Below, piece after piece: positions 11,099-23,325 of a DNA stretch of 64,000 nucleotides. This stretch comes from Rhynchosporium graminicola. Its lineage: Eukaryota > Ascomycota > Leotiomycetes > Helotiales > Ploettnerulaceae. The position numbers and the translations under genes were made by a program. The stretch covers positions 2,888,578 through 2,952,577 of the forward strand of contig FJUW01000004.1 in the NCBI GenBank assembly GCA_900074885.1, read 5' to 3'. The notes below the pieces were generated by a model. That model saw only the letters and a program-made list of their open reading frames with translations. It did not search any database and had not been told where the DNA came from. Numbering within the stretch: the first letter of the stretch is position 1; each line of letters opens with the position of its first letter.

Positions 11099-12338
11099 AT
11101 TGAGTCAAGTATCTACAGTCTGAGTTATGAAGCATGAGATGGAGCTATCTAGGCGAAGTTCCTGTAAACAGAGACGAGCTGTTGCGGTTTGGGTATGTGA
11201 CTTAGTGTCTATCGAACATCGACATTGAGTATCAAGGGGATAGATATCTTGTTGTTTTGACGGTTTGGATTTCAATGAAGTCCTCAATTGCCCAGAAGAT
11301 GTCAGTATCGAGACGATGGAGACTGGTGAACTATGACTCATTCAACTGAGGCAGTATCCCACTTGCGCGCTTACGCGCCACCACCGTTCTCTTCTTCCCA
11401 GACTCTGACCTCACATTCCTAACGTCTTTCTTCGTTCTACGTATGAATATCTTCTCCATGCTTTACAAACAGGACCGCACCCCTTCTCTGGAGCCTGGTG
11501 TGACCATCTCACAGCATCGGTTTTTAGTCACGTGACTTCATTCGAGCATCACTCGAAAATCGGGAATGAAGACACGGTAGATTTCGATCTTCACCCGAAC
11601 TTACGACCGCGATTATCAGATGGTATTGATTTGTATTGATATTTGCAATGTTGACATATTCACACTACCTTTGTTTATGTGTTTTCCCAATCTGCCTATC
11701 AACAGGGCTTCATACATTTATGGCGTGGGGAATCGAAGAGGGAGACACACCTTCGCTATAATGCTTTATTGATTTCGCCACTAGTTAGGGAGTTAAACGA
11801 GCGCCCTAGTCGTACTGAGTGAGTGAGCCTGGAAAATTTACCGCAGGCATGGATCAAGTCTCATTTTATCTCACCACTGTCGGGCAGCCTCAAATTCAAA
11901 GGTACCTAGTTACTTAGTCTTACGCATGAACTGGAAACCGAGCTCCAAAAGAAACATACGATCCCCCATCTCTGATAACATGATTTATCCAGCCGAGGAA
12001 TGCAATATTCTGCCCCAGGCGCTCTCACAGTACTCGGCGTTCAATATATAAAAAGCCGCGGCTTTCATTGGACTGCGCCGTACAAGCAGCGGCTGAACCA
12101 TGATTCCGGCACCGCACACACTCCTGAAAACGAGCATTTCCCCCGGGCTGTATAGTCGCGGACGACGTTAGGGAAATGCGCGCCATCTAAATGCTTGGCT
12201 GTACAATCGCTATAAACGAGGTCGCTGCTCTTTGTTCAATTGCGAGTGTCAAAGCTTATTCCTCTCGGCAAAGCTCTCTTTGCCAAGACGAGTTCGAGCT
12301 CAAAGTTTGCGATTATCACACGAGAAATTGAAACTGCC
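11099..12338. other. Divergent intergenic region
   Basis: 1.24 kb between two divergent genes. It carries the TATA-like sequence at 12044-12053 and otherwise only short ORFs without motifs. Confidence 0.55.
12044..12053 (+). promoter_or_regulatory. TATA-box-like element
   Basis: The sequence aatatataaaaagc is a good TATA consensus, about 290 bp upstream of the MARVEL-like start at 12339. It would imply a long 5' UTR. Assignment is by position only. Confidence 0.3.
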
Positions 12339-13004
12339 ATGGGAACCTCACGAGATCATGTCGCGCCGCTGTCGCGAGGCTTTATCACTGTCCGAATCAT
12401 GCAGCTGGTGTTTGCATTCACGATCTTCTGTCTCTCGATCTTCATGCGTGTTGAGATCTCGGCGAAAGGGCCACACTGGGGAGGCTGGGAATCTGGACTT
12501 CCTATCCTAATTGGCACAGTGAGTGTTATATTTCCCTGTCTCAGCACCAGCACCAAAATGAAACAGATACAAGAGGTCGAACAAAATGAGGACGTCCGTG
12601 GCTAACACGCATCCCAGTCCGCCATAACATGCGGCGTTCTCATCTACATCATCATCGCCACCTACGCCACGCCCAGAGCATACAACTACTGGGCAATCCT
12701 CGTTCTTGAATTAGTCTTCCTAGGCCTATGGTCTCTAGGCTTCCTCCTCTCGTTCTCGTCGCAGTTCAAGACGTTTCCGGGATGCATTCATGTTTTCGTT
12801 CTGAGGCAGGGGGATTACGTCGAGATCGAGGACTGCACGGATCATACGGGCGATCCGGCGTATATGGCTGCGGCGAATGCGAGGTGGGCAGCGATGGGCT
12901 TCTCGGGCTCGTTGCTGTTGCTTTGGTTTGTGTCGTTTATCGTGGTGACGGTGGGGATTGCGAGACATAGGAAAAGGGGGAGCCACTCCAAGGTGATGGT
13001 ATAG
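12339..13004 (+). CDS. MARVEL-like four-helix membrane protein
   Basis: The ATG at 12339 has good context (ctgccATGgg). Exon 1 is 12339-12518, the intron 12519-12617 (gtgagt...tcccag), exon 2 12618-13004, giving 188 aa. Hydrophobic segments: about 15-38 (IMQLVFAFTIFCLSIFM), 54-77 (ILIGT-SAITCGVLIYIIIAT), 85-110 (WAILVLELVFLGLWSLGFLLSF) and 150-172 (SGSLLLLWFVSFIVVTVGIA). A loop between helices 3 and 4 carries two Cys (FPGCIH, IEDCTD), and the tail is basic. The four-helix order and length match fungal MARVEL proteins, but the sequence differs clearly from the MARVEL protein at 8202-8926, so they are not recent duplicates. Upstream in-frame codons exist but lack an ATG. Confidence 0.75.
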
Positions 13005-16000
13005 ATGGTATCTGCCATTGTCGAATGGACGAGGAATCAAGTTCAAAGTCCGAGCCAGCAAGCGTGCAGAACGCTATGTGTTTTCGACCAGGTAGGCTTT
13101 GTCCAGGTGCAGCTGTCGACTTTCGCTTGGAAAGACAGAGCTTGTTTCGCAGCAGCCGATAGTCCTTCGGCGGAAAGCCGAGCGACAAATGTCTACGATT
13201 TTATCAGTTAGCAGAGAAGAAGTCCCGTTGTTACTAAAGGAATGATTTCATGCTGCAATTTTGGCGCCAGAATCGTGGGAGAGCTTGGGTAGTAATTGTC
13301 TTGATTGCATTGCATGGGTTTGAGCAAGCATGATGCATAACGGGAATCATGAGTACTCTGACGTGCCCTTTAATGGGTATGTAAGGTTTCTCTTCGCACT
13401 TGGATATAATGGTTGGTTCCGTAATGCATCTCATATTACTCGATACACTGCTTCTGGTCTTGACTACTTGATTTGACACCTGTGAAATCAAAACCACCAC
13501 TTCTCTTCGAATCAAATGTGTTTGAATCAAATTTTAGTGGTGTCCAGGTGCTCCGAAGTTCATGATAGTGTATCTATCTGCATGGGCTTACACATGAGTG
13601 AACATTTCCAGCCCGAGTCAAGAGCCGGTCTTCTGATTCTCCTCCAACCACTCAAGACTAGCTGCTTCCATCTGCTCAAAACTATTTTGTCGTTCAGCGG
13701 AGCCGGGTCCGGGCAAAAATCGTATAGTTTCCACTATGAACTATGCTCAGCCATAGAAAGCGAACTTTCAACAGCCACTTCACGCGCTAGCTGTAGAGAA
13801 GTGGTCGCTGGCCCTCTCACCAGTCTCTCTTCTCACCACGTTCGTGTCATTACCGCATTCTTTTCATAACGAAAGTCTATACAAGTAAATACGACACAGC
13901 TGTTGACTGCAGCGCCATGCGTCATAGATATCTGTCATTTGAGGTAAACTAAATTTTTCAACGTCCCATCGGAGGAATAGTTCCGTATTATCGTGCCCCA
14001 ATCCAGAGATTGGATGCTACTGCTCTGTGCAGGAATGTAGAAGAACAAGTTGACTTGTGCTCTACGGCAGGTAGATTGAAATGATTCATGTCAGTGACTA
14101 GCTGGCAGCAGAATATTGATCGCAAAAGGACCTAGACGACTCCGCAAATGTTTGAGTGGACTCAAGTCCCGGTAAGTCTCGCGACGTTGGATGGTTCGTG
14201 CTATACAGTGTAACCTCGAGCTGGTGAATGCAACTGAACACAGAACAACATCGCCCACAAAGCCGAGGATCCCTACGGTATTCAGGGTTGACTAATTTTA
14301 CTAACAATCAATCAGCCACAAGTTGATTACTTTATTCACAGATCAGATCCTGGTCTAATTAACTAGGTTTATCATCTGAATTCGAGATTACGTGCCATTT
14401 TGCGCCTCGTGAGATAATCAACCTAGAGAATCCTAAATATCCCCCCTCTGAGAGTCTGTACAGCCCCTTCTGTACCACTTCTCCTCCACTTCTACCAAAG
14501 ACTGCATTAATGCCGAAACCTCCTAATTGCCTCCTAAGCACTATGGTAATTATGTTATCCTCGCATCGTCGTCGTCGCCAAAAGCCGTAGCTGTAAATGT
14601 CACCAAAAATCAACTTCATGCTGCCCAATCCGAGAACTGTAAAGTGTCAAAGATAGCTATCATATTAGGAGGTTTGGAGAGTCACCCGGATAGCATACCT
14701 AATTCCATCGGATATTGGCGTTTAGAGCTAGCGAATCGAGGCTCCAGAACCCGCCCGATTACCTGGTAATTCGACGATCAGAGAGCTATCTGCCTTGGTC
14801 TTAGTAATATCACGAACATTGATCGATTGGCGAAGTTTCGGCCATGAATTTCTACTTTCCGGCTTGTTGTAGCTGTGCTTCAAGGAGTCTTGGCGAACGT
14901 GGAGGCCTGCCGTGGCCTGCTAAATACTACCAAAAAAGTAAAGCGGTTGTGTTCGCGAAGTCGCAGCGAAACACCCGAGGTTCTCCCGGCAGTCTAGGTC
15001 TCCTTTTTGCTTTGCTACTGGCTGAAATGGATTAATTTAATTAACCTATCGACTTCAAAATCGAAAAATTACAGATCCATATGTTAAACTGTCTCGAGGT
15101 ATCAATTATAGACTTAGCGGTTCATCAAAAGTATATTAATTTGATTAACTCGGAATCGAAAGTACTGTCATCAATTATGGTAGTTGATCAAGGTAATGGT
15201 TTAGCGCTCCCGTAGGGGATGAGTACGACAACTTCGTCCGCCGACTAGAAATCTCTACTTCTGGCTGCAGAATCTGTGTAGCAGTGCCACAGCTACAGGT
15301 TGTCTTTATTCTGACGGTGTAAAGATATATTTTCAGGAGGATTTGTGCAAAGGGCGGGGTGAGGATGACATTGAAATGCTCGGCTTGCTCGGTGAGCATA
15401 ATCTAGCGCGCCTATGAGCGAGAACAGAAGCGAAAGCTAGCTTAAAAAGAAAACAAATCTTAATTTATCGTCCTCGAGGCCTAACTTCATTTTCAGATGA
15501 CCAGGATCGTTCGATTCTACTAGGCACAACAAGTCACTTCAAGCAATACCCGAAACCCCACGTTTTGATTAAGCTCAGAGAACTTGAATATATCCATTGT
15601 AAAATTTAGAGCACAAAGTCTTCTGTTCCAGTTCCAGCCTTCTTTGGCCCTTTCGATCCGTCAACAGCACCAGTATATGTGACATTCAAATCTGATTAAA
15701 CTTTCAAGGCGTTAACCTTGTCTAGAACGCATTTCGTGAAGTGAGATTGACAAATAGAGAAGATCGCTAACAGCCCTTCAATGATCTTATTTGTCTTCAC
15801 AAGCAGATGCTCATTAACGAAAGAACGACTTCAATTTTATGCGCAAAACTTTAAGTATTGACTTCTCCTCTTCTTTTGACTACAGATTGTTCATGAAGCA
15901 CATTTTAAGCCAGAAGGAGAACAAATACGGCCAGGTAGATATTTACAGCACGAGCATGCTCATATTTTAGAAATTTGCTTCACAGAAAGCAAAACTTTTG

Positions 16001-16039
16001 TTACAGCAAAATAGCGAAAGGGAATTCACAAAGTACACT
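13005..16039. other. 3-kb gene-free, AT-rich spacer, possibly decayed repeat DNA
   Basis: The part from about 14300 to 15500 is rich in TTAATTAA-like tracts and short broken ORFs, as in mutated transposon remnants. I could not find clear terminal repeats or a transposase motif. 13005-14300 is plain intergenic DNA. The end near 16039 is the 3' flank of the NLR gene. Confidence 0.45.
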
Positions 16040-19000
16040 TCAGATTTTGCGCGGTCTGTGAGCAAGTGGCGCAGTTCCTGACTCGAATAACAGACTTTCG
16101 CTATCACTTTCGAGCGACTCAGGTACATGTAGACCTCTTCTCACAACCGCAATCTCGTCACCCTTCACAAGAAGCACATCACCAAGACTTGTCACTTCCA
16201 CGATCAAATCCAGTCCTTTGGCCGGACTCAGCCAATCTTCCGGGAAAAACAAGTGCCTTACAAACTGATTGGTTTTGGCGGTTTCAATATCAACGGCGCA
16301 GACCCATTGGCTGCCATGCAAAAATATCAAGCGGTCCAAATTTCCAGAGATAGCGGGAGTGGTCCCAATCAAGACCTCGATGTCATCAGATAATGCACGG
16401 TAGCTCGGTATCGGGATAGCAGACGTCGATGTACGTGTAAACTCTGTAACGCTCCAGAGTATAAGCTTCGATTCTGCATGGCCTTGGTTTATCTCGCTGA
16501 ACTTGGTGGCAAGTACTGTGCCACCAAAACAAGGAACGATCGATCGGATGGAGAGCTCGGGTACGAGTTCGCCTTGTAATTCGATCCCGGATTCCCCCGT
16601 AAGTCTCTGAAGTGTCCGCCAATCATAGATGTGTGCTGTATGCTTCACGATGAGGATGAGCTGGTCACGATTGTGGGGATGATTTATCCATCTGTATGGC
16701 TCACGATCTTGGCGAAGCCTAGTGATAACAAGTATGTTTCCCCCAGCCGTGGTGGACCAGAGCATGTCAAATTTTGCCGAGCATATTAAAACATGTTCTA
16801 GTCCTGGTTGACAAACGACTTGGCCCACGGCTACGTCCACTCGGTAGTCAAAAAGGACCTGGCTTACTGAGGTGCTTTGTTTTTGGTATACTATTTGGTG
16901 TATCATAGTCCTGCTAGACGAATCGACACTGATGATCGTATGACTCTGGGCTTCAAACTGAAGAGAGACAATAGATACACCATGGGCATGGCTGAAAATC
17001 TTCTTGCTGGCCAGACCGGACGGAATCGCGTATAAATGAACAGATCCATCTTCTTTTCCTACAAAAAGCGCCTCCCCGCTAGCGTCACACGCGATAGAGG
17101 TGATCAGGATAGAACCTTTGGAAGGTCCCGCTGGATTTATCGGCAGATTAGTCAGGATAGGTCTCTGTCGCGTGTTTTTAGATACAATGTCAGCAATATC
17201 CCAGATTCGACACCTGGATCCCCTTAATTCAAGCAGGCGCAGACTATCCGGACTGAAAGTCAAATCCGGGAGACCAGCCTCGACTGATGCGATTATATAA
17301 ATCAACTCAAGAGTCTCCATTCGAAGGAGCTGAATGGTTCCGGCTGGGTCAGCTGTCGCTAAGACTAAGCCATCAGATGAGCACGCCAGGACATGTGCGA
17401 ACGCCACGATCCTCGCATTTACCGCACCGGTAGAGGTATCAAAAAGGACTAGTTCTCCGTCTGTGTATGCACACACAAGCAAGTGTGCGTTCAACGCTTT
17501 ACCGAATGTCAAGCACCGAACCCCAGATGAGCCATACGGTCGTCCGAGACTTTCTGCTATTGCGCCACTTTCCCGGCTGTACAGAGCTAAGAATTTATCG
17601 GAAGCGATGGACCACAAGAGTATATCCTGGCCCTTATATATAACCGCCAACATGTCACAACCGATGCCGAATGCCGCGGCAGTGGGGCGGCGGTATAGTC
17701 GAATCGTCATGGCTTCAAGGCCTTGCGTCCACTCAATGACTTCCGGGTCTCCGCCTGTTTCCGTATTCCAAAATCTCAAGCGATGATCTTTCAAGGCTCC
17801 CAAGAGAAGGTGTTCCTCATCGTCGAGAGAGAGCGCCATGCTGGGCTGGGGCGTGTCAAAGATATGAAGTTCAGTCTTCGACTCAAGATCCCATAGACGA
17901 ATCATTTTTGATCCCGCAGAAATAAGCATGTTCTTCATTTCTCCAAATACCAAATGCCTCACTGGCTCCTTATGATCAATGGTTCCGATCTTTTGACATG
18001 TTGTTTGATTGTACAAAAAGATTTTGCCACTAAAACAGCCAATGAAAAATTGAGTTTTTGAACATGCCAGGCTGGAATATTGTTCAAGCATATCAACGAC
18101 TGTAGCCAAACAGTCATCCCACGTCTCAGCGCGTAGTCCTCTGACAGCTATACTTCGAGCTGACGACCCGAATTGTCTTCGCAGAGCTGTGGCTGATGGG
18201 AAGAATGGTGGAATGAGATGGTAAATAGATTTAGGGTGTGCATCCAGATTCTTCCCAAATTGCATGACTAGTCGTACTAGATCTGTTGCCCATGAGCTGA
18301 TAAGCGTACTGGTCGAATTTATGGAGGAGTTCGATGAGATTTGATCGGGATTTTCCCGAAGAAAAGTGCCTAGGGCTTTGCCAACGTCGACCAAACGCTG
18401 CTGGTTAGCATGCCTCGCAATATATTCAATCCAACGAAGAACACTGGCAGACCTCAGGAAAGTTGCTAGACCGAGTATGATTTCCTGATCTGTGGCTGTT
18501 GCGTACAACAAATGCTCGGCCAAGGATGTGGAAGCATAATTCATTAGAGCAGTTGTTTCAATTCGAAAGCCACAGAGATTTGATCTCCGATGCTTTGCAC
18601 CTCTCGTTTGGTCGCTATTGAGACACTCTAGAATGGTCAACAGTATGCGGCAGTGTCCTTCTTTCTCGTCAATTCTGAACTCAGAATCTGTTCCAGGATC
18701 GAGGAGAAATTGGCGAGCTGTCAAATGGGTCATCTGTACTTGTCCTTTCGAATCAATATCCACCAACTGCCCACAACAAGTCCGAATAGAATTTTCAAGG
18801 CCGTCGATCGATACTTTGAGACTTAATTGAAGGGCTTGGAGAAGCTCTGAAACATTCAACGGGCGACTTGAACATACTGTCCATGTCAAAATGGCCTTCG
18901 CGAGCTCCTTGCCGTAAGAGGCCTTTGACATTGTAGTTAGGATCCGAGCGTATAGATCGTTCATATCCTCGGGAACCTCGTCCAGGATTCTCTGCTTGTC

Positions 19001-20846
19001 CGTCGATGTGAAGACGTTCCTCAGCTCTTGGACAACTATAGTTACCCATAAGAAACACCCCCTCGACTTATCTAGTATTTGTCGGACAATCGAATCCTGT
19101 CCACTTGCGTTCACGAATGGCAAAGCATCCATATTTGCGTACAGATACATTGAAATGTCGGATTCGCTATCTTGCTCGAGTATCGCCTCGTATTCTATCC
19201 TTACTTTAGATATTCCCAGGCTCTGACGAGACTGGAACCGGTTCCGAGAAGTTACCAAGACGTGTATGGGCGATACTTCGGAGGTCTTGATAAGTAATGA
19301 AATCAATTCTGCCTCCGAACTACACTCGTCCAAAGCATCAATGACCCAGTAGTGAACGTGCTCGCACCGGACCTTGAAAATACCTTCTAGGAACAACTTG
19401 CGCCATATAGTGCGGTAGTCGGCTTTCAAGTGGTCGCTCTTGTTGAGGATTTGAAGACATATATTCAAGATACTTTCTTCAAAGTGGGCCATCTGCCATG
19501 CCATAGACATTAAGAGCGATGTAACACTCGATTTCTCCTTGGTATCATGGCGGAAGAAGTAGAAGCTGCATCTTTTTTGAAGTGTTCTCAAATGTGCGAT
19601 GACTTTCCCACTCAGTACAGTTTTGCCTGTGGCTGGTTTCGCAGTGATAGAGTAAATTGGTGGATTAGAATAGTGGATCCACTCTTGGTAATTCTCCTTT
19701 CTAACCAACCATTCCACAGAACCGTCCATACGAATAATATCTGCGCTCATAAAATCATCCTCCGGTGCATCGAACACACCCAGCAGGTTGTCGAGCTTTT
19801 GCTGTCGCTCGTTGCTCACTTCTTGCCCAGAAGAGTGAAAACGGTCGCGCAAGATAGACAGCACTGATACTAGGGCATTTTTGACAGTGAGGTAGTTAGG
19901 GTCGTTTCGTGAGGAGTATTTACACACGCCGCGATGGTCTGCATGAAGATAGGCTCTGCGTTCGTTCCCGTAGCCCATCGTGGCTAGGTCTCGGTCCACG
20001 ATAAAGACTTTCTTCATGCCAAAGTTTGTTGGCAAGGTCTCATAAAAAGAGTATAGTAAGAGATTGCTGCAGCTATTGGGAAAGTCATCGTTGAGGGAAT
20101 TGAGGGCCGCAGAGTCGCGACCAAGATCATTGACATATGGCCGCTCACCACCGGTCAAGCTGAGAAGACTCGAGAGAAAATGAGCACAGTCGGAACCTCG
20201 ATGTGGGGTAGCGAGGAAAATGATGCCTTGGATGCGAGCTGCTAACGAGGCAAACTCTTTCTTCGCTACGGCGATAAGGTAGGCTCGCTTGGTAACTAGC
20301 CCACCCATACTATGAGCAACAAACACCACCGGCGACTATACAATCATGAGCGATATATCCCCGGGCAAGCAAGGTAGAAACAATTGCGCCCTCCAGCAAC
20401 AGAAGCTGGATGGAAGATGAGTCGTGCATATGGGAACAAGCAGCATACATACATACCGTTGTGCCACGGGGGATCGAAGGACAATCGAGGATTTCGTTCA
20501 GCAAGGCGTTTGCAAAGTCGTGAATGGTCAAGATGCTCCTCTTGCCCCAATTTGCATCGTAGCCGAAAGTGTGAACTCGCACATCTTGCAACGCTGCCTC
20601 TTGATGCAGCCATTCGCGAGGCCAATACAGTGCGCGGTCGCCATCCTTCGTCCATGTCTTCATCGAGCCACCACCGAGGCCATGAACAAAAACCACGTCG
20701 CTGCTGACCGTTCCACTGGGAACGTGCAGCGTACTCAGGCCTAGTGGGCCTTGCGAATCACTGGTGCTGGTGCTGGTGCTGGTGCTGGTGCTCGTGCTTG
20801 TGTGCGGGTTCTTGTTGAACCAACTTCGCGGGTGCTGGGGCTCCAT
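16040..20846 (-). CDS. NLR-like STAND protein: serine esterase, NACHT NTPase, degenerate WD-like repeats
   Basis: Exon 1 is 20846-20457, the intron 20456-20336 (gtatgt...atag), exon 2 20335-16040, giving 1561 aa. The N-terminus has a Thr-Ser dipeptide tract (about residues 16-29). An alpha/beta-hydrolase of the SesB/DUF676 type follows: VVFVHGLGG, the nucleophile elbow VAHSMGG (Ser about 139), FLATPHRGSD (about 173-179) and DHRGVCKY (His about 264). NACHT follows, with Walker A AKPATGKT (about 362-369) and Walker B WVIDALDEC (about 460). From about 890 to 1540 are beta-repeat segments with WD-like ends (MIRLWDLESKTE, HRLRFWNTETG, SRCRIWDIA). Fungal proteins of this plan are NOD-like receptors of allorecognition or immunity. 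The first Gly of Walker A is Ala. The repeats are diverged, not near-identical. Cytosolic location is inferred (no signal peptide). Confidence 0.9.
20755..20802. repeat. GTGCTG-type hexanucleotide repeat coding for (Thr-Ser)n
   Basis: An in-frame hexamer repeat (on the minus strand, alternating Thr and Ser codons) in the N-terminal linker of the NLR. Copy number could vary between strains without breaking the frame. Confidence 0.85.
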
Positions 20847-21422
20847 GTGTATGTACGATGTAGTACGTGGGTAGCACCCGGTATATTTCTACTGGGTACT
20901 GACCTAGGTAGCTAACGTACCTTAGTTAAGGTTGTCACGCACGTAGGCAGGTGCTTACTTATAAACAAGTAGGTAGTTCTGGCCTGACACATGGGTTGAG
21001 TTACTAGGTAAGTAGCTAAGCGACAATAGGGGATGGTTAAGTTGACGTTGACAACTACCCATAATGAGACTCCGAAGCCGCCAACTATATAGCTACAATA
21101 GGTACTGTAGCCCTTCGAAGAAAGCCTAACTCCGTCGGGCTTCGCTTTGGTCATTCTCAACTCGCATGCATCCTGTATGAACTGGCATGACACTAGGTGC
21201 AGGTGTGGACGATCCCTCCCCCCTCGCGGCAAGACAGCCCGCGTTGCACAAAATCCAGTGCTGTGCCTCTATCCGCCTGGCTTGTGTTTTTCGCTTCTGT
21301 CACCAGTCATCACATTCTTCAACAAATATCATCCTAATTCGGTGTCAGCTCCAGCTGCCTTCCTCCTTGACCCTCAACCACCTTCAAGCTATCAATCGAC
21401 CTTTTCTATCAGCCTAGGAACG
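20847..21422. other. 576-bp divergent promoter region (NLR / fructosamine kinase)
   Basis: This spacer separates two start codons that face away from each other. It has several short taggtag/ctaggta motifs (20900-21015) but no ORF with support and no clear TATA box. Confidence 0.5.
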
Positions 21423-22835
21423 ATGGCAGCTCCTATGGAGGTCTTGCACATTATGACCCCTGCAGAATGGGGCAAGCCAATTGATGTGCATGAGAAATGG
21501 ATTCGTTTCGTGGATGAAAATGTTCAATCGAGTGAGGCAAATATCTGGTTCTGGCAATCGTAATCACGTATACTGACGATCAGCTCAAGAGTTTCCGCCG
21601 GGCACTGTGACTGATGGCATCCGTCCCCACGGAGCCAGTTATTGGACTAGGACTGCCGAGATATCTACTAAAACAGCAGACGGCTCTCCACGTTCATACT
21701 TTCTCAAAGTAAGCCTGGCATGGTCCTAATACAACGGGCAACTGACACAAACATAGGTCTCTCAAGGTAACAATGGAAAAGGCATGGTTACAGGCGAGTA
21801 CGCTTCAATGATAGCTCTGTACCAAGCTTTGCCTAAGTTTGTGCCGGAGCCCATTGGAATGGGCACGTATGCAGCTGATCCTGAAATTCACTTCTTCTGC
21901 TGTGAGCTTATCAATATGACCGACGAGATCCCCGAGATACAAGCCTTCACCTCGACCCTTGCTGAGTTGCACACCAAGGGCCTATCTCCCGACGGTAAGT
22001 ATGGATTTTCTGTGCCAACATACAAGGGAACGATCCCCCAATACACTGCCTGGCACGATACCTGGGAAGAATCATATTACCACTCTATGAAATGGTTCAT
22101 GTATGCCGAAGAAACATCCCAGGGTTTTGACGAGGAAATGCAGACACTCTGTCAGGGAATCCTTGACCAGGTCATTCCACGTTTACTCAGACCACTTGAG
22201 ACAGGAGGTCGCCAAATACAGGCACGACTGATCCATGGCGATTTATGGGCGGGTAATACATCATGGAACATAGACAGAAATATGCCGGTAGTTTATGACG
22301 CGGCGGCTTTATACGCCCACTCTGAAAGTATGATTTCTTGTAGCTCGAAATACTCCGAACGTTAATACTGTCTTTTGGCTTCAAGCTAAATCTACACAGT
22401 GGAAATGGCAGCCTGGCGACCCATACGCCATCTCGTAGGACAGCAATACATGAAGGCTTACTTCCACTACTTCCCAGTCTCGGCACCGGAGGAGGACCAA
22501 GATGATCGCAATTTACTTTACTACCTGCAAGTTCGAATCGACGTGCAGTAGTGATCCAAATGCTGATAGTAGCTAGCCGATGGGATTTAAAAAGCTCAGC
22601 CTTATTCTCTGGCAATTTGAGGTATCGATCCATGTAAGTAGCCTCCATAATTCCTCCTAGATCCCAGCCCACAGTCATATAATGGAATCTCAGGGCTAAA
22701 GAGACCATGAGAACTTTACTGGCGAAGTTCCCGGGGGGGTATGAAGCTTGGGCGAAGGAGAAGGGCGAGGAGCCCGTCCATCGCATCATGCCGCCTACGA
22801 CCATAGGCTTGGAGTTGAAACAGAGACCTGTTTAA
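21423..22835 (+). CDS. Fructosamine / ketosamine-3-kinase family protein
   Basis: Six exons give 376 aa: 21423-21531, 21584-21708, 21757-22327, 22400-22526, 22577-22633 and 22694-22835. The enzymes phosphorylate protein-bound fructosamines or ribulosamines so that the sugar falls off (protein deglycation). Seen: a PHGASYW N-lobe motif, the catalytic loop LIHGDLWAGN, the metal-binding segment YDAAALYAHSE, then AAWRP, DDRNLLYYLRWDLKSSALFSGNLRYR and LLAKFPGGYEAWA, all in the family's order. Intron 4 (22527-22576) must be GC-AG with donor gcaagt. Reading through it instead gives an early stop and loses the conserved C-terminus. The other introns (52, 48, 72 and 60 bp) are GT-AG. It is divergent from the NLR and upstream of the SHB17-like gene on the same strand. 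Confidence 0.88.
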
Positions 22836-23325
22836 GGGCCGGGTAGCATCATTCCAAGCTGGTGGAGGTTATCTCAGTCGGCGAAAGAGATTAGGAGAGT
22901 GGCTGTGGTGGGTGCACTTGGTCTTAAAGAATGTATTGGCTTGAATGATAGGCCATGTGTCTATCCAGCAGGTGTACACGTCTGATCCCCAATATAAGGT
23001 GCATATGCATCTACATTGCCATCCGCTTGCAGTAGCTGTCTTGGTTTTGAATCCAGCCTTGCCTCCCTACCAATCAAGTCCGCGTGGCACCCGCTGCCCC
23101 GCAGGCGCCCTGCCGTCTATTCTGCGCGGCGACATATTGTTGGGGGCAATGGTGATGGACATGAGGGTTGCATCCACCTCACCAGTACTTTCCTAAAGTT
23201 CATCGCTGTAATGCCGCTACAATGTAAGACTTTCAACTGCTTACGAGAAATCCGTCACAGGACATCGACCATCTCAACACAACATCAATCAATAACAACA
23301 ACGAAGACGATATCGATATCAGATC
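22836..23325. other. Short intergenic region
   Basis: 490 bp between two head-to-tail genes. It holds the 3' flank of the kinase and the promoter of the SHB17-like gene (aatataag at about 22991, CA-rich 5' UTR just before 23326). No gene seen. Confidence 0.5.

Noticed and set aside
14300..15500. Suspected transposon remnant
   Set aside because: AT-rich with TTAATTAA words and broken ORFs, but I could not find paired termini, target duplications or transposase motifs, so no element is called.
16040..18400. High-identity, rapidly amplifying WD40 array in the NLR
   Set aside because: The repeats are strongly diverged at both DNA and protein level; no near-identical units are present.
22187..22804. 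205-codon minus-strand ORF overlapping the fructosamine kinase gene
   Set aside because: It is the shadow of exons 3-6. The plus strand here carries the conserved family C-terminus when introns are removed, while the minus reading matches nothing.
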